Source of the DNA: Diphasiastrum complanatum
Taxonomy: Eukaryota > Streptophyta > Lycopodiopsida > Lycopodiales > Lycopodiaceae
Direction: 5' to 3'
Assembly: GCA_029204225.1 (NCBI GenBank)
Contig: CM055099.1
Span: 40,360,518 to 40,424,517, forward strand
DNA length: 64,000 bases
Position numbers and translations under genes: made by a program. Below the pieces are notes generated by a model. That model was given only the letters and a program-made list of their open reading frames with translations. It was not told the DNA's origin and did not search any database. Positions 1-10,987 of the stretch are shown here, in pieces (position 1 is the first letter of the stretch; each line of letters begins with the position of its first letter).

Positions 1-1
1 C

Positions 2-415
2 TGAGGCCCAGACATCAAAAGAAGTCTGGGACATCTTGAGCACACTATACGAGGTGCTAGGTATAGCTTCCAAGCTACATCTCAGGAAGAAATTTTACTC
101 TCTCAAGATGGCAAATGGTGATTGCTTGCAGAATCACATCAATCAATTAAGAACCTGCTAAGGCAAATGGCCGCTGTCGAATCTGTCATAGACGATCAAG
201 ACGCAGTGACGCAACTGCTTAAAAGCTTGCCAAGCTCATACAACAGCTGGGTGATGATCATCATGAGACATCCAGAACTGACTCTTTTGAGAGTCATTAC
301 TATGTTGTTGCAGGAAGACACGCGAATGGATCAAGCCTCAAGTTCCTCAACTGATTCTCACACCTTATACATCAACAAGAGCACGACTAAGCATAAGAAG
401 AAGAAAGGCCCGTAG
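2..415 (+). pseudogene. copia gag fragment (UBN2-type), family A copy 1
   Basis: The frame reads from the window edge through position 412 and contains the retrotransposon gag core (KEVWDIL, FYSLKM, LLKSLPSSY, PELTL..VITMLLQED). It ends in a basic KKKKGP tail. A nucleocapsid knuckle follows out of this ORF near 484-531, where the first cysteine has become tyrosine (FYRYCK..NHEIQDC), so the zinc site is broken. In the family this protein forms the virus-like particle that packages element RNA. Confidence 0.9.
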
Positions 416-573
416 CAATCAAAGCTTGACCAAAAATCAGCTCAGCACAAAGAACAGTTGAATCCGCAGACGAAAAAGAAACTGTTCTACAGATACTGCA
501 AGCGAAACAACCACGAAATTCAAGACTGTCGGATACTCAAGCAAAGAACAACAACAAGGGGTAGTCGAATCAA

Positions 574-807
574 GTGGCAAATGCAACTGCAGAAGCTCCA
601 CAGCCTATTCAAGAAGCAGATCATGATGCCTTTATGACCAACCATCAGAGAGCATACGGCGACAGTTCTTGGTTCCTGGATTCTGGAGCCACTGAGCACA
701 TGACCAGCCTCATTGGTTGTTTCAAGTCCTATACACCTTATAGTACCCAGAAATATGTTCACCTTGGCGACAATAGCACACAAGCTAGTAAAGGTGAAGG
801 TACTTAA
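574..807 (+). pseudogene. copia aspartic protease fragment, family A copy 1
   Basis: The active-site block WFLDSGATEHMTS is visible at about 670-708, followed by HLGDNSTQASKGEGT, the usual second strand of copia retropepsin. The frame ends at a stop near 806. The downstream half (LLSKVLYVPTLS.NL.SISRITDLG) continues in another frame to about 960. It would process the gag-pol polyprotein if intact. Confidence 0.88.
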
Positions 808-995
808 GATTAGGCTTTGCAAATGATCAGTCTAAGCTACTCTCTAAAGTCCTGTATGTACCAACTTTATCTGTAAATCTGCCCTCTATAAGCAGAATCA
901 CAGATCTAGGACATAGAGTAGAATTCGAATGTGATTATTGCAAAAAAGTTGATAGGACAGGCAAGATCCTAAGACTCGAAAAGAGGCACAGATAC

Positions 996-2165
996 TTGTA
1001 TAAATTAATTCATTGCTTTTCTGCCTCTAGTCAGGCGCCCAATACTTCTATTCATGCAAATAAAAGTTTACTTTGGCATTATAGACTTGGTCACTTGAAT
1101 CATGCTCATGTACAACAAATGTCTAGACAATCTATTGTTCTTGATCTCGACTATCCTCGTGATAAAGTTGAGTTACTTGTTTGTCAAGACTATTTAGTTG
1201 GTAAACAGCCTAGAAAACCATTTAAATCAAGCCATCAGCATATTGCTAGAGGATTGTTAGACATTGTACATTTAGACATTTGTGGCCTGATGAAAAATCC
1301 TTTGTTGAAGGACGCAAAGTATTCTATAGCTTTTATTGATGAATTTTCTAGAAGGACCATGGTGTATTTTATAAAGAAGAAATTAGAAGCCTTCAACTGC
1401 TTCAGAATCTTCAAGGAGCATGTAAAAAAAGAGACTGGACGGACGATCAAGGCTCTAAGGTCAGACAACGGTGGAGAATATATCTCTATCGAGTTTAAGG
1501 AGTACTGCCAAAGCCAAGACATTGAGCAGCAATTCATCACTCCTTACAGTTCTCAATCTAATGGCTTAGTCGAGAGTAAGAACCGTACCCTGGTTGAATC
1601 AGCCAAATGTATGCTAGCGCATGCATCGCTGTCCAAGAGATTCTGGGCTGAAGCTATCTCCACTGCAGCTTACGTTCAGAACAGATGTTTGACTAAGGCC
1701 CTCTCAGGCAAGACACCCCACGAGGTGTGGACAGGCTCTAAGCCTTCTGTGAAGAACCTAAGAGTGTTTGGGTGCGTTGCCTACGCGCAGATCCCAAAAG
1801 ACACGAGGAAGAAATTGGACTTCCAAGGTCTCAAGACCATCCTCATTGGATATACTTCATCTGATAATACTTACAAGCTGTATGATCTTGATACCCAGCA
1901 AATCTTGTATAGCCGAGATACAGCCTTTATCGAGGATCAGTTCGTCAAACTCAAAGGTAAGGATATTGCTCCAGGAGAACCTTCATCACTTGCCATTGAC
2001 ACGACAGTCCGAGCCTCTGGCTCAAGCATGTCTATTGTCGACCTACTTCATGACATCGAATCAGACAAAGACGTTGCTGCTACCCAGCAACAAGTCCCAG
2101 GAGTGGTTCATCAGTCGAATCCTCCCAAGCCGAGTGTGCACACAGCCCACAAGGTATACTCCTGA
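996..2165 (+). pseudogene. copia GAG-pre-integrase and integrase, family A copy 1
   Basis: A 389-codon frame starts with the pre-integrase zinc block (LLWHYRLGHLNHAHVQQM ... CQDYLVGKQ, where a usual cysteine is replaced). It continues into the integrase core with the DDE-type blocks VHLDICG, RSDNGGEYIS and SNGLVESKNRTL, so all three acidic residues remain. The C-terminal copia block KTPHEVWTGSKPSVKNLRVFGC follows. It is the best preserved piece of this copy. RT follows after a frameshift near 2165. Confidence 0.93.
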
Positions 2166-3287
2166 GTCTGCATGTCTCTTGATACAGGAACCGACTACAG
2201 TCGAAGAAGCACTCAGCCAACCAAGCTCCGATCTCTGGAGAGAAGCTATGGATAGAGAGTATTCTTCTCTGATCAAGAACCAGACATGGTCATTAGTCGA
2301 AGCTCCTATTGGCTGCAATATCATTGATTGCAAATGGATCTTTAAGATCAAATACATGCCAACAGAGCAATTGATCGAAGGAAGGCCAGACTGGTGGCAC
2401 AAGGATTCACTTAGATCCCAAACGTCGACTACAACGAGACTCTCAGTCCAGTGGTCAAACATTCGTCGATCCAAATGCTCTTGTCTTATGATGTAGCTGC
2501 CGACTTCAAAGTACATCAACTTGATGTACAAACAACTTATCTGAATGGAGTTATACAAGAAGATATCTACGTGATCCAGCCCGAAGGATACGTTCTGGAA
2601 GGTATGAAGAATCATGTCTATAAATTCCACAAAGCTCTGTACGGCTTGAAACAGTCTACCAAAGCTTGGTTTCGGAGGATCAACACATTCCTTATCGAGC
2701 AAGGATTTAAACCAAGCACTTTTGATTGCAACGTCTATTCCAAGTCAGTGCAGCAATCCTTCATTATCATCACCTTATATGTGGATGATACGTTTCTCTT
2801 TAGCAACAATACCAATTTGATCAAGGATTCCAAGTAGATGCTATTTTTAGAGTTCGACATGACTGATCTGGACGAAGCTCACTTCTGTCTGGGCATTCAA
2901 ATCCACAAAGACTGAGCGAAACAACTGATTTACATTACTCAACAAAGGTATCTTCACAATGTTCTTAACAGATACAATCTAATGAATTGTAAATTAGCTC
3001 ACTCACCAATGGATCCACGTCTGCATTTGTCAAAGGACCAATGTGCCCAGACCAAGCAAGAAGAGGAGCAGATGAGAGAGTATCCTTATCGATCAATGCT
3101 TGGATCTCTCATGTATGCAATGGTCTGTACAAGACCAGATATCTCTTTTCCAGTAAGCTCGCTCAACCAATATATGGCTAATCCTAGAATTACCCATTGG
3201 AAGGCTTTCATAAGAGTCATGAGGTATATTCGATCTACCATGGACCAGTGCATCTGCTATGGAGATGTCAGCAACGACAATCTTCAT
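2166..3287 (+). pseudogene. copia reverse transcriptase and start of RNase H, family A copy 1
   Basis: RT_2 blocks appear in order but in several frames: SDLWREAMDREYSSLIKNQTW and DCKWIFKIKY (about 2226-2355), VHQLDVQTTYLNGVIQEDIY (2510-2570), YGLKQSTKAWFRRI (2640-2685), LYVDDTFLFSN (2776-2808). The last is the YVDD catalytic loop. LGSLMYAMVCTRPDI follows at 3102-3145. RNase H begins (MRYIRSTMDQCICYGD) and is cut at about 3287. Confidence 0.9.
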
Positions 3288-5610
3288 CATTCAATGCAAA
3301 GAATACATTATTTGGAAGAGGAATCAAGGAAAATATCAAAGGAGTGCGAAGAAAAATCTACAAAGATGAAAACTTGTTTGGATGAAAATGAGATGCTCAA
3401 GGAGGAGATTCAAAGCTTGAAATCTTCTTTGCATCAATATACCACTAGTAATGATGAGATAAAAATTGCATTTCAATCCATGCATATCTCATATTTGTCT
3501 CTTGTTAAAGATATGGATGTGCTCAACAGAAAGGTCCGAAGCAACAAGAGGAAAAGATTGGTAAACAAGGATATATGTGATCTATCATCCAAAGGAGGTT
3601 ATAGAAAAAGACGAATCCGTGCATTCAAGTAAGTTATAGCTTATTTGGTACTGAAAATTGCTTGAACTTTTTGATTTATTCATAATCACTAATTGTGTTA
3701 TTTATTCATTTCAACTTTATGTTGATTTGCTTATTATATACTGCTGTGAATACTATGAGTGTCCTAATTTCTACTGACATTTTTATGAACATTATTTTTG
3801 CAATGCATATCAGCATTGGTTGTTGAAGACCATTTGGCCGATAAGATTTCAATTGGAAACTCACTAGGCTCTATCTTGACTTCTAAATCTATGAAATCAA
3901 TGCTAAATAATAACAAAATGAAAAAGATTAAGGCTTCAGTTACTGATGAAGTTGGAAAAATATTAGACACTACATTGCTTCAGGGGGCATGTGACTTTCC
4001 TAGCATCAGTAGGGAAGCATATGCAACAATGTTCAAGATGATAAAGGAGGCATTTGCATAGGTAAATATTAAAACGTTTCCAATCCCACGACCATTCATC
4101 TTTAAAAAAACAGAGACATATTAAACCATGCTATGTAGACAATAGTTGGTAATCCATCTCCTATCAATGAAGTGTATTGCTCGAAAGGAGAAAGTCGAGC
4201 ATATAACACTTCCAACAATTTATTTATTGACATTAGTCAGTTATTAACATTCATCATACATTTTTACGGTATTACAAATGAGAATGTCAATAAAAAGTTG
4301 ATAGTTGTTCTCAAGTTAGATGAGTCTGAAATTATAAAAGGACAAAAAATGGAAAGAGTCGGTCTCACAATCATGAACGGAGCACTTTCAAATTCAGAAG
4401 ACTTAGAAGGCCGCAATTTCAGTGTTCATTAAAAAAATGATATCTGGTGGTTGGCAGCATTTCAGGTATAGCAGTTCCTTTGCATAATAAATAGGGATGA
4501 TCATTTAAATATGGATTTCATATCTAAAATCTTCTCTGTGTTAATATTATGAGGCTAGTCACGTTTTTGTATTCTCTTATAGGTGTTGAAAGAAGACCAT
4601 AACATTCTCTCATGGATATTTGATAGAACATCATATCCTGCCACCATAAAAAATTACATGGAGGGAGTTCCACTCAATATTCCTAGAATTGGCACTTTCA
4701 ACATTGAATGGCATTTAGCAGGAGATCTGAAGACATTCAAATGTATGTTCAATGTATCTCATGGTGCTAACTCTAAACACCCTTGTTTGTACTGCATGAA
4801 AACAACAAAAGACATGACAAGGAGTACAAGAATATTAAGAGATCGAGAAGATCTTAATTAGAAACCTGTACTACCGTTTTCTCTACGAAATGTTCATATC
4901 TGTACATTGCATGCAGAGGTGCATATTATAGAAAAAATAATATATCATCACATCTTGTTTGCATGGAATTTCAAGCCAGAGGCCTCTGCAAAGGAAGCTA
5001 TTTCCAGATTAGAGGATGTGTTGTCCAAAGTAGGCTTACATAAAGGCCACGTTAAAATAAAAAAAGATGACAAGTTATCAGGTAAAACATGAAATATTTC
5101 ATGCAAGCCGAGCATTGGAGGATCTAAAGCTCGAAGATTTTTATCAAATAATTCTGGCAAACGATCTAAGGTTTAATACACGGTTTGGAAAGAAATTATT
5201 GCAGCAACTCAAGATTTCGAAGAAGAAGGTTCTACTCATATACACAAAGTAGAAGTTTGGAAAAAGTTACACAACATGGTGCAATACTTGAGAAAAGATA
5301 AATTCTCAAATACTGATGTTCAAATGATACAGAAAACAACCAATGAATTTGTGAATGCAGTTCAGAGTGCATGAGGCGTTGATCATATAACACATTATAT
5401 GGTAAGATTTTGATTTTACACTACGATAGACAAATATGTGCAATTAAATTAGATACTTTTGGTATTGATTTAGATTATGTTTTTATGACATGCAGCACAT
5501 ATTACGACATCATTCGACATTCTTTGCAACAAATAGTAGAAGTCTTAGCATATGGTCATCGCAAGGAATGGAAAAATCTCATTGGCAAGTAAGAGCAACA
5601 TTTCATAAAA
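3288..5610 (+). pseudogene. Decayed multi-exon gene of unknown family (coiled coil, then GANS..CLYC block)
   Basis: Blocks of open sequence are separated by intron-like stretches. A charged coiled coil (3300-3630, heptad-rich EEESRKISKECEEKSTKMK) is read in frame with the copia RNase H. It is followed by 3813-4058 (DEVGKILDTTLLQGACDF), 4150-4430, 4583-4858 and 4862-5590. The 4.6-kb block contains GDLKTFKCMFNVSHGANSKH followed by PCLYCM, a probable zinc-binding C-x2-C. A later block has HITHYM. The arrangement resembles large eukaryotic DDE-type transposon proteins with a 'GD.KF...G....A...CxxC' block, but I cannot assign the superfamily. Stops within exons show it is dead. Confidence 0.5.
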
Positions 5611-5623
5611 GTACACAACATTA

Positions 5624-5990
5624 GAGGAGTTTTGAGCTCCAAAAAGACCCTTTAAGAATTCGTGCAAGATGTAGTTTATATTATTAGAATATTATAACAC
5701 TAATATCTTTGACTTCCCATAACTTTTTAATCGTATCTCAAAAGTATGTTATCTAACATATCAATGGAAAGCCCTTGTTAAGCGCTTTTCAATGCACCAG
5801 ACTTTGCTAAATTTAGACTTACCACTAAAAAGTTATGCTATTTTTAGTGTGGAATCAAAATGTGGACTCAAAAAGTTACGCTACGTAGATTTCAAATTTG
5901 GTGTTTTGATTGGTCCATGTGTAAGAAAAACTGAAAAAAAAATATAAAAAGAATCTTTACAAAGGGTCTTTTTTGGATTTAGAACTCCTC
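5624..5990. mobile_element. MITE-like element with ~33-bp terminal inverted repeats, TA target site
   Basis: The left end (from 5621) and right end (to 5993) are imperfect inverted repeats of about 33 bp, beginning TTAGAGGAGTT and ending AACTCCTCTAA, with TA on both sides (5622-5623 and 5991-5992). It encodes nothing. Its core, about 5690-5880, is a homologue of the core of the MITE at 47.8-48.3 kb, although the terminal repeats of the two are unrelated. TA duplication suggests a Tc1/mariner (Stowaway-like) mobiliser, but the terminal sequence is not the classic Stowaway one. Confidence 0.75.
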
Positions 5991-6235
5991 TAATGCATGG
6001 CGGGACTAGCACAAAAAACAGCTATATACTGCAATTTTTTCAATGGTTTTACAAAATAATCCAAATTCGTCATAATACAAAATCGACGGATTATAAAAAA
6101 TTTCAAAATGCATGCAAATTTATACAAGCCAGTAGGCTATAGACACACAATAAAATTTTGTATATTAAATAAAAATATTTACAAAGTACAATTCAGCAGT
6201 ATCAAATTTGCTTCCGATATTTTTACCAATGAAAG
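5991..6235. other. Short stretch without a clear gene
   Basis: AT-rich sequence between the MITE and the minus-strand gene. The first bases may continue the decayed transposase-like gene interrupted by the MITE (HGGTSTKNSY in the + frame), but this is too short to be sure. Confidence 0.4.
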
Positions 6236-7370
6236 TTACAACTTAGAATCATGCAACAATTTTCTTCTTTCGTATGGATCCAATAGCTCATAGGTTTCAT
6301 GCTTACTCAAATCAACGTAAGCAGCGTACACTGCAAAATGGGATGATCTGAGCATGGAATTCACTGGTCCATATCCTAAAATTTTAACCGCAATAGTTTT
6401 CTTTACAAAAATTATTTTATGCACCTGATTAAAATTATGTCCTCCAAAAAAAATGAGACAGTGCCTTGATTGCCATAATCATAGTTTTATCATGTTGATG
6501 AAACTTTGAATGGGTGTCACTTATCTCATTATTCTTAAAGGATTTAGATAGTGCCCGAGTGCATGATCTCTTGAAAATTCTCCCGCAGAAGATATTTGCC
6601 CTCCTCGACGAATTGAGAAATCATTAAGGAAAATTGTTTTCTGAAATGATAGAAAACAAAATAAGCTCCAGTATATAATCTGACATAACAAATCTACTAG
6701 TACTTGATAAGAGACAAAAACTTATGCATTCGACTTTGTCTTCTCTGATTACTGTCTCTCCATCAATATTATGTCCACCTTTTGATGTCAATATTGTTGG
6801 TGAATAGACAGTTGGTTGTGGAAAACCAAGTTGACTTTGGATTCTAAGAAACTTCTCCTCAGAAGGTAGATCGTCTTCCTTGTTGCGCATTTCCTCCACA
6901 ACCATTTTCAATCAATCTCTCCCTAAATAAAACTTATCATTATGTACATCGTCAATACCAGGGAGAAGATCATCAGCATCAAAATCAATTATATCCGAAA
7001 ATTCATCAAGATCTTTGCTCAAAATTCAAAGAGTCTCAACTTCAATGAAGTCAAAAAGATCCGATATATCTGATATTGTCAAAAAGGAATTATTATCTAT
7101 ATTATAAGTAGGCAAAGTGATCAAAGATTTATCAGAAGGAGAAAGGGTAGTGGGTGTTCTAGGGCCTATAAAAGTAGCCCTCTTTCGAACAGGATCAAAA
7201 TCAGAACAATCATCTAAATCAACACTCATGTCCATAAAAAAGATATCTATATCTACAATCTTTGACTTTTTAGTCTTTGTACCACTAGAAGAAGCTGCTT
7301 CAGAAGTGGAGGGCACAAAGTCCAAATCGTCAGAAATATTTAACAAAAGAAAAAAAACAAAAGCAGACTA
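6236..7370 (-). pseudogene. Acidic protein gene, divergent partner of the H3-Ulp1 gene, decayed
   Basis: One minus-strand frame runs from about 7361 to 6733 with two internal TGA codons (about 7026 and 6918). It encodes a strikingly acidic, Ser/Thr-rich protein (ISDDLDFVPSTSEAASSS, DMSVDLDDCSDFDP, LDEFSDIIDFDADDLLPGI). Further open blocks follow at about 6640-6460 (NDFSIRRGGQISSAGEF) after a likely intron and at 6424-6236 (ILGYGPVNSMLRSSHFAVY). The family is not recognised. Acidic tracts occur in histone chaperones and in transcription activators, but nothing here proves either. It is transcribed away from the H3-Ulp1 gene, and TATA-like boxes for it lie at about 8021-8033 and 8646-8656. Confidence 0.5.
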
Positions 7371-7668
7371 AAAATCAACAAATCTTCATTTTTTATTATG
7401 AATTGGGCACTCATCTACAGACTTGAAATCATTATGTAACTTGGCAAACATTCTATCAAGCTTAGCCTTGTAGATATGCTTGTCGAGTGCCACCAGGTCC
7501 TAATAATGAATCATGTCTTTATTCTGAGACCTGAATAACGGAGTACTAAACAGGGATCTAAATCTGAGATATATCTCAGACCAAGGCCCTCAGTTATAGA
7601 AGGTAGAATAAAAAGAAAAGAAGAAAAAAGGGATGTGAAATAGTCCAACCTATTAATAATACCAAATT
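7371..7668. other. Noncoding stretch upstream of the acidic gene
   Basis: No coding potential that I trust. It contains T-rich sequence on the minus strand just before the acidic ORF, consistent with an intron end or 5' leader of that gene. Confidence 0.4.
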
Positions 7669-8925
7669 CATTAAAAAAGAAAAACAAACTGGATTCAAAA
7701 TTAGACATTTTAAATAAAAATAATAGAACTGAAGTTTCAAATATCGCTCTCAGGCGCAAACCCCAGGTCAGACAAGCACGTCAAGGCAACGTGCGCTCGA
7801 GAGAGATATTGGAAGCTGGAGTATCGGATCCGAGCGCAAGAACAATGAGCAGGAAAAAAAAAAGGGATACGAAACGCGCTTGAATGCGATACTGGAGGAT
7901 GCAGTATCGGACCCAGGCCCATAATAGTCAATGAGACGTAATGAAAACAAGCGGCGCGCTTGAAATCGATATCCGGCAAAGCAATAATAAATTTGCATAA
8001 AAATTCGAGCCGAAAAAGACCTATTTATATAAAAAAATTTGCACGTGTGGAGGAGTGGCGAAGGAACACGTGTCGACATGTGATTGGCCAAAATAAATGC
8101 ACCGTACCTTGAATGATTGATCTGACATCTGTCACGTGCGAGAATGACATGCGTCAATAAGGGATTCGCACATGTGTCTCAGCCCACATGTCCCCATAAT
8201 TGGGTCATCATTATCAGTACGAACATTCCACGTGGTCTAGTCATCTGATGACACGTGTCTCGGCCGTCTTTTCACATGTGCAAAAATTTGCGATAATTCA
8301 TTAAAAAAAAGGCAAACTGGATTCAAAATTAGACATTTTAAACAAAAATAACAGAACTGAAGTTCCAAATATCGCCCTCAAGCACAAACCCCAGGTCCGA
8401 CAAGCATGTCAAATCAACGTGCGCTCGAGAGAGATATTTGAAGTTGGTGTATCGGATCCGAGCGCAAGAATAGCGAGCAAAAAAGAAAAGGATTGTGAGA
8501 CACGCTCAAATGCGATACCAGACGATGCAGTATCGGATCCAGGAGCATAATAGCCAACGAGATGTAATGAGAGCAAGCGGCGCGCTTGAAATCGATATCC
8601 GGCAAAGCAATCGTGAATTTGCGTGAAAATATGAGCCCAAAAAGACATATTTATAAAAAAAAAAATCACATGTGTGGAGGAGTGGCGAAGGAACACTTGT
8701 CGACTTGTGATTGGCCAAATTAAATGCGTCGTACCTAGTATGATTGATCTGACATCTGTCACATGCAAGAATGACACGCATCGATTAGGGATTCACGCAC
8801 GTGTCTCAACCCACGTGGCCTCATAATTGGGTCATCATTGTCAGTATGGACATTCCACGTGGTCTAATCATCTGACGACACGTGTCTCGGCCGTCTTTTC
8901 ACACGTGCAAAAATTTTGTATATAT
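7669..8925. repeat. Two tandem ~630-bp promoter repeats
   Basis: Unit 1 (about 7669-8297) and unit 2 (about 8300-8925) align along their whole length, from the shared start ggattcaaaattagacattt to the shared end ccgtcttttcacaygtgcaa. Each contains six copies of the TATCG..CTCRAGCGC motif, a TATA-like block readable on the minus strand, and a run of CACGTG boxes. Only the unit next to the H3-Ulp1 gene continues into a plus-strand TATA box. This is a local duplication of a divergent promoter. Confidence 0.85.
8042..8907. promoter_or_regulatory. Cluster of ten CACGTG (G-box) palindromes
   Basis: CACGTG occurs at 8042, 8067, 8133, 8229, 8252, 8798, 8812, 8856, 8879 and 8902. Random expectation for this length is well below one. 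G-boxes are bound by plant bZIP and bHLH factors (ABA, light and stress responses). Position upstream of two divergent genes suggests shared control. Confidence 0.7.
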
Positions 8926-8928
8926 AAG
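8919..8928 (+). promoter_or_regulatory. TATA box of the H3-Ulp1 gene
   Basis: TATATATAAG lies about 310 bp before the ATG at 9238 and directly after the last G-box. A pyrimidine-rich leader follows (8936-9230) that carries five of the 17 motif copies. Confidence 0.6.
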
Positions 8929-10987
8929 TCCTCCGAATTTTCATTTTTTTTCGCAAAATTTTCGCTTTTAGCTCCCGATATCGCTCTCAAGCGCGCTCTT
9001 TCATCTTTTAAGCTTCCGCCCTCTCACAGTGCGCTCGAGTCCGATACCGCCTGCTGTGCAATATCGCTCTCGAGTGCGCATCTCTTTTCTGCAAATAATC
9101 TCTGTAGATCTTGCACTCGAAATCGATATTTAGTACTGGTATCGATCTCAAGCGCCCTTTCATCGCAAATTTTTTTGTTTTGATCCACTTTTGTTTTGTT
9201 CAAACTTCATTTTGTTGATTTTCTTCTTCCAAGAATGATGGCCAAGACCAAATCCACCGCCCGTGCCATCACCACTGTACAGCCATCCCATTCTCGTGTT
9301 CCCCCTGGTACTGGCCGTAGGCATGGCAGGAAGCAGATCTAGCTGAGGGAGATTAAAAAACTCCAAAGATCAACTAAATTGTTGATCCCTAGAGCTCCTT
9401 TCGGCCGATTTGTACGAAATGTCACTCTGTCAATTGGGCTGGATGTTCGTTTTGTCGTGATAGCCATGCAGGCCTTGCAGGGTGCTGCAGAAGATTTTAT
9501 GTCCCAATTTTTTGAGGATACTTGTCTTTTGGCAGTGCATGGTAAGCGTGTCACCATCATGCCAAAGGATTTCATCATTCTCAAAAGGCTTCGGGACAAA
9601 TATTCAGGTTTGCATGTTGATAATACCAGCACCTCCAAAGACCTGCCTCTGGATAGAACCAATGTGCCTACTACCTCAAGGAGGAAGAGAAAGCAAGCTG
9701 TCCCTAAGAAGGCTAGATCTTGAAGGCCAGCTGCTTCCCTTCCTCCTAGACGTATCCCGGCCAAGAGACCCCGCATCTTTCTGAGCTCTGAGTTAGATGC
9801 TGGAGAATCTGACTCGGATCGAGAATCTTCACCCAGTCCTCCTCCTGTTATTTGTCCAGCTCCTCAACAGGTTTTATCACCAAAAGTGTTGAGTACCCAA
9901 GAGGAGCTAGACAGAATAACAGAGAAATCTATAAATATTCTTTTCACTTCTGTTTCTGCCCCTGTACATAATGTTTTTGTGAGAATTCCATATGATTTTT
10001 TTTCTTCCAGATACACGTAGAAGCTTTAGATTAGGTCCCAAATTTTGTGCCGAGCTAAAAGATAAGACCTTAAAAATTTCAAATGCAATAGTAGAGGCTG
10101 GAGTTTCTTTTTTGCAGAATAGTATTAGTTTCGATTCCCATGGTACAGTTTTTGTAGTTAGTCCATTTTTCATGGGAGCGGTAAAGGCGAAAGAAGCCAA
10201 TTTTAAGAAGGCTGACTATTTTATCGAGTGCAGTCCTATGGCAAAATTTTATTTGATTCCATATGAAAATAAGTAAGGATTACTCTTTTGTTTTTGTTGC
10301 TTTAATCTGGATTGTTGCATGTCTCATTGCTTTAATAAGAACGGAATTTTTTCATAAATATGAATTTAACGATATTTGTATCTTGGTTGTTGCAGTCGGC
10401 ATTGGAGCCTAAACATTCTTTTTGTAAAGATAAATAAGGAGGGAGTATCAAATTTTCTATGTGTAAAATTAAACTCAACTGCAAATACACATAGAGAATT
10501 TGATTCTCTACTTCATGATGTCGTTCGAGAAATACCGACAACGGCAACTTCAATTAGAGATATAACCATTAAGTCTCTCAAGGTATATTCAATTTATCTC
10601 TGATATGCATGTATTCTTTTTTTTATTCAAATGTATCGTCATAGCATAAATAAAATTTCTATCATAATATTACTAATTTTTGTTCTATATATGCAGTGTG
10701 TATAGCAAAATGACGCTTTTAGTTGTACATGGTTCGTCCTATACAATACGAAGTTATTTTTTAAATGGTATAATTTACAAACTGATGTAGATATTGAAAA
10801 GGTAATATTCTATTCATTTGTAATTCATTTCAAATGATTCATATTTTATTACTATCATTGTTTGTAATTTGCTGATTCTTGTGTTTCGTGATGACAGTTC
10901 ACTCTTGAGCCGTATACTCCTAATGATGTATATAGATTTCGGCAAGAGTTGATCAGAACCTTTGCCCAGTACGGTGTAAGCGTTGCA

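Larger units (their letters stand above)
1..3287 (+). mobile_element. Degenerate Ty1/copia element, family A copy 1 (gag-pol body, no LTR seen)
   Basis: The order gag, CCHC, protease, integrase, reverse transcriptase, start of RNase H on one strand is the copia order. The window opens inside gag, so the 5' LTR lies outside, and no 3' LTR is found because the RNase H region stops near 3287 at a junction with unrelated sequence. Stops and frameshifts separate the blocks. The copy at 29.4-32.9 kb is a clear relative, sharing for example the gag stretch HPELTL.RVITMLLQEDT and integrase stretch NKSLLWHYR. Old and non-functional. Confidence 0.95.
7741..9156. promoter_or_regulatory. Array of 17 copies of a ~17-20-bp motif in both orientations
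   Basis: Consensus NTATCGSNYTCRAGCGC (reverse GCGCTYGARNSCGATAN). Copies start near 7741, 7793, 7821, 7876, 7904, 7954, 8368, 8421, 8449, 8502, 8530, 8580, 8977, 9031, 9060, 9113 and 9139. Twelve lie in the two tandem units and five between the TATA box and the ATG of the H3-Ulp1 gene, so the array is not only a by-product of the tandem duplication. Orientations mostly alternate. I do not know a factor with this site. Confidence 0.75.
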
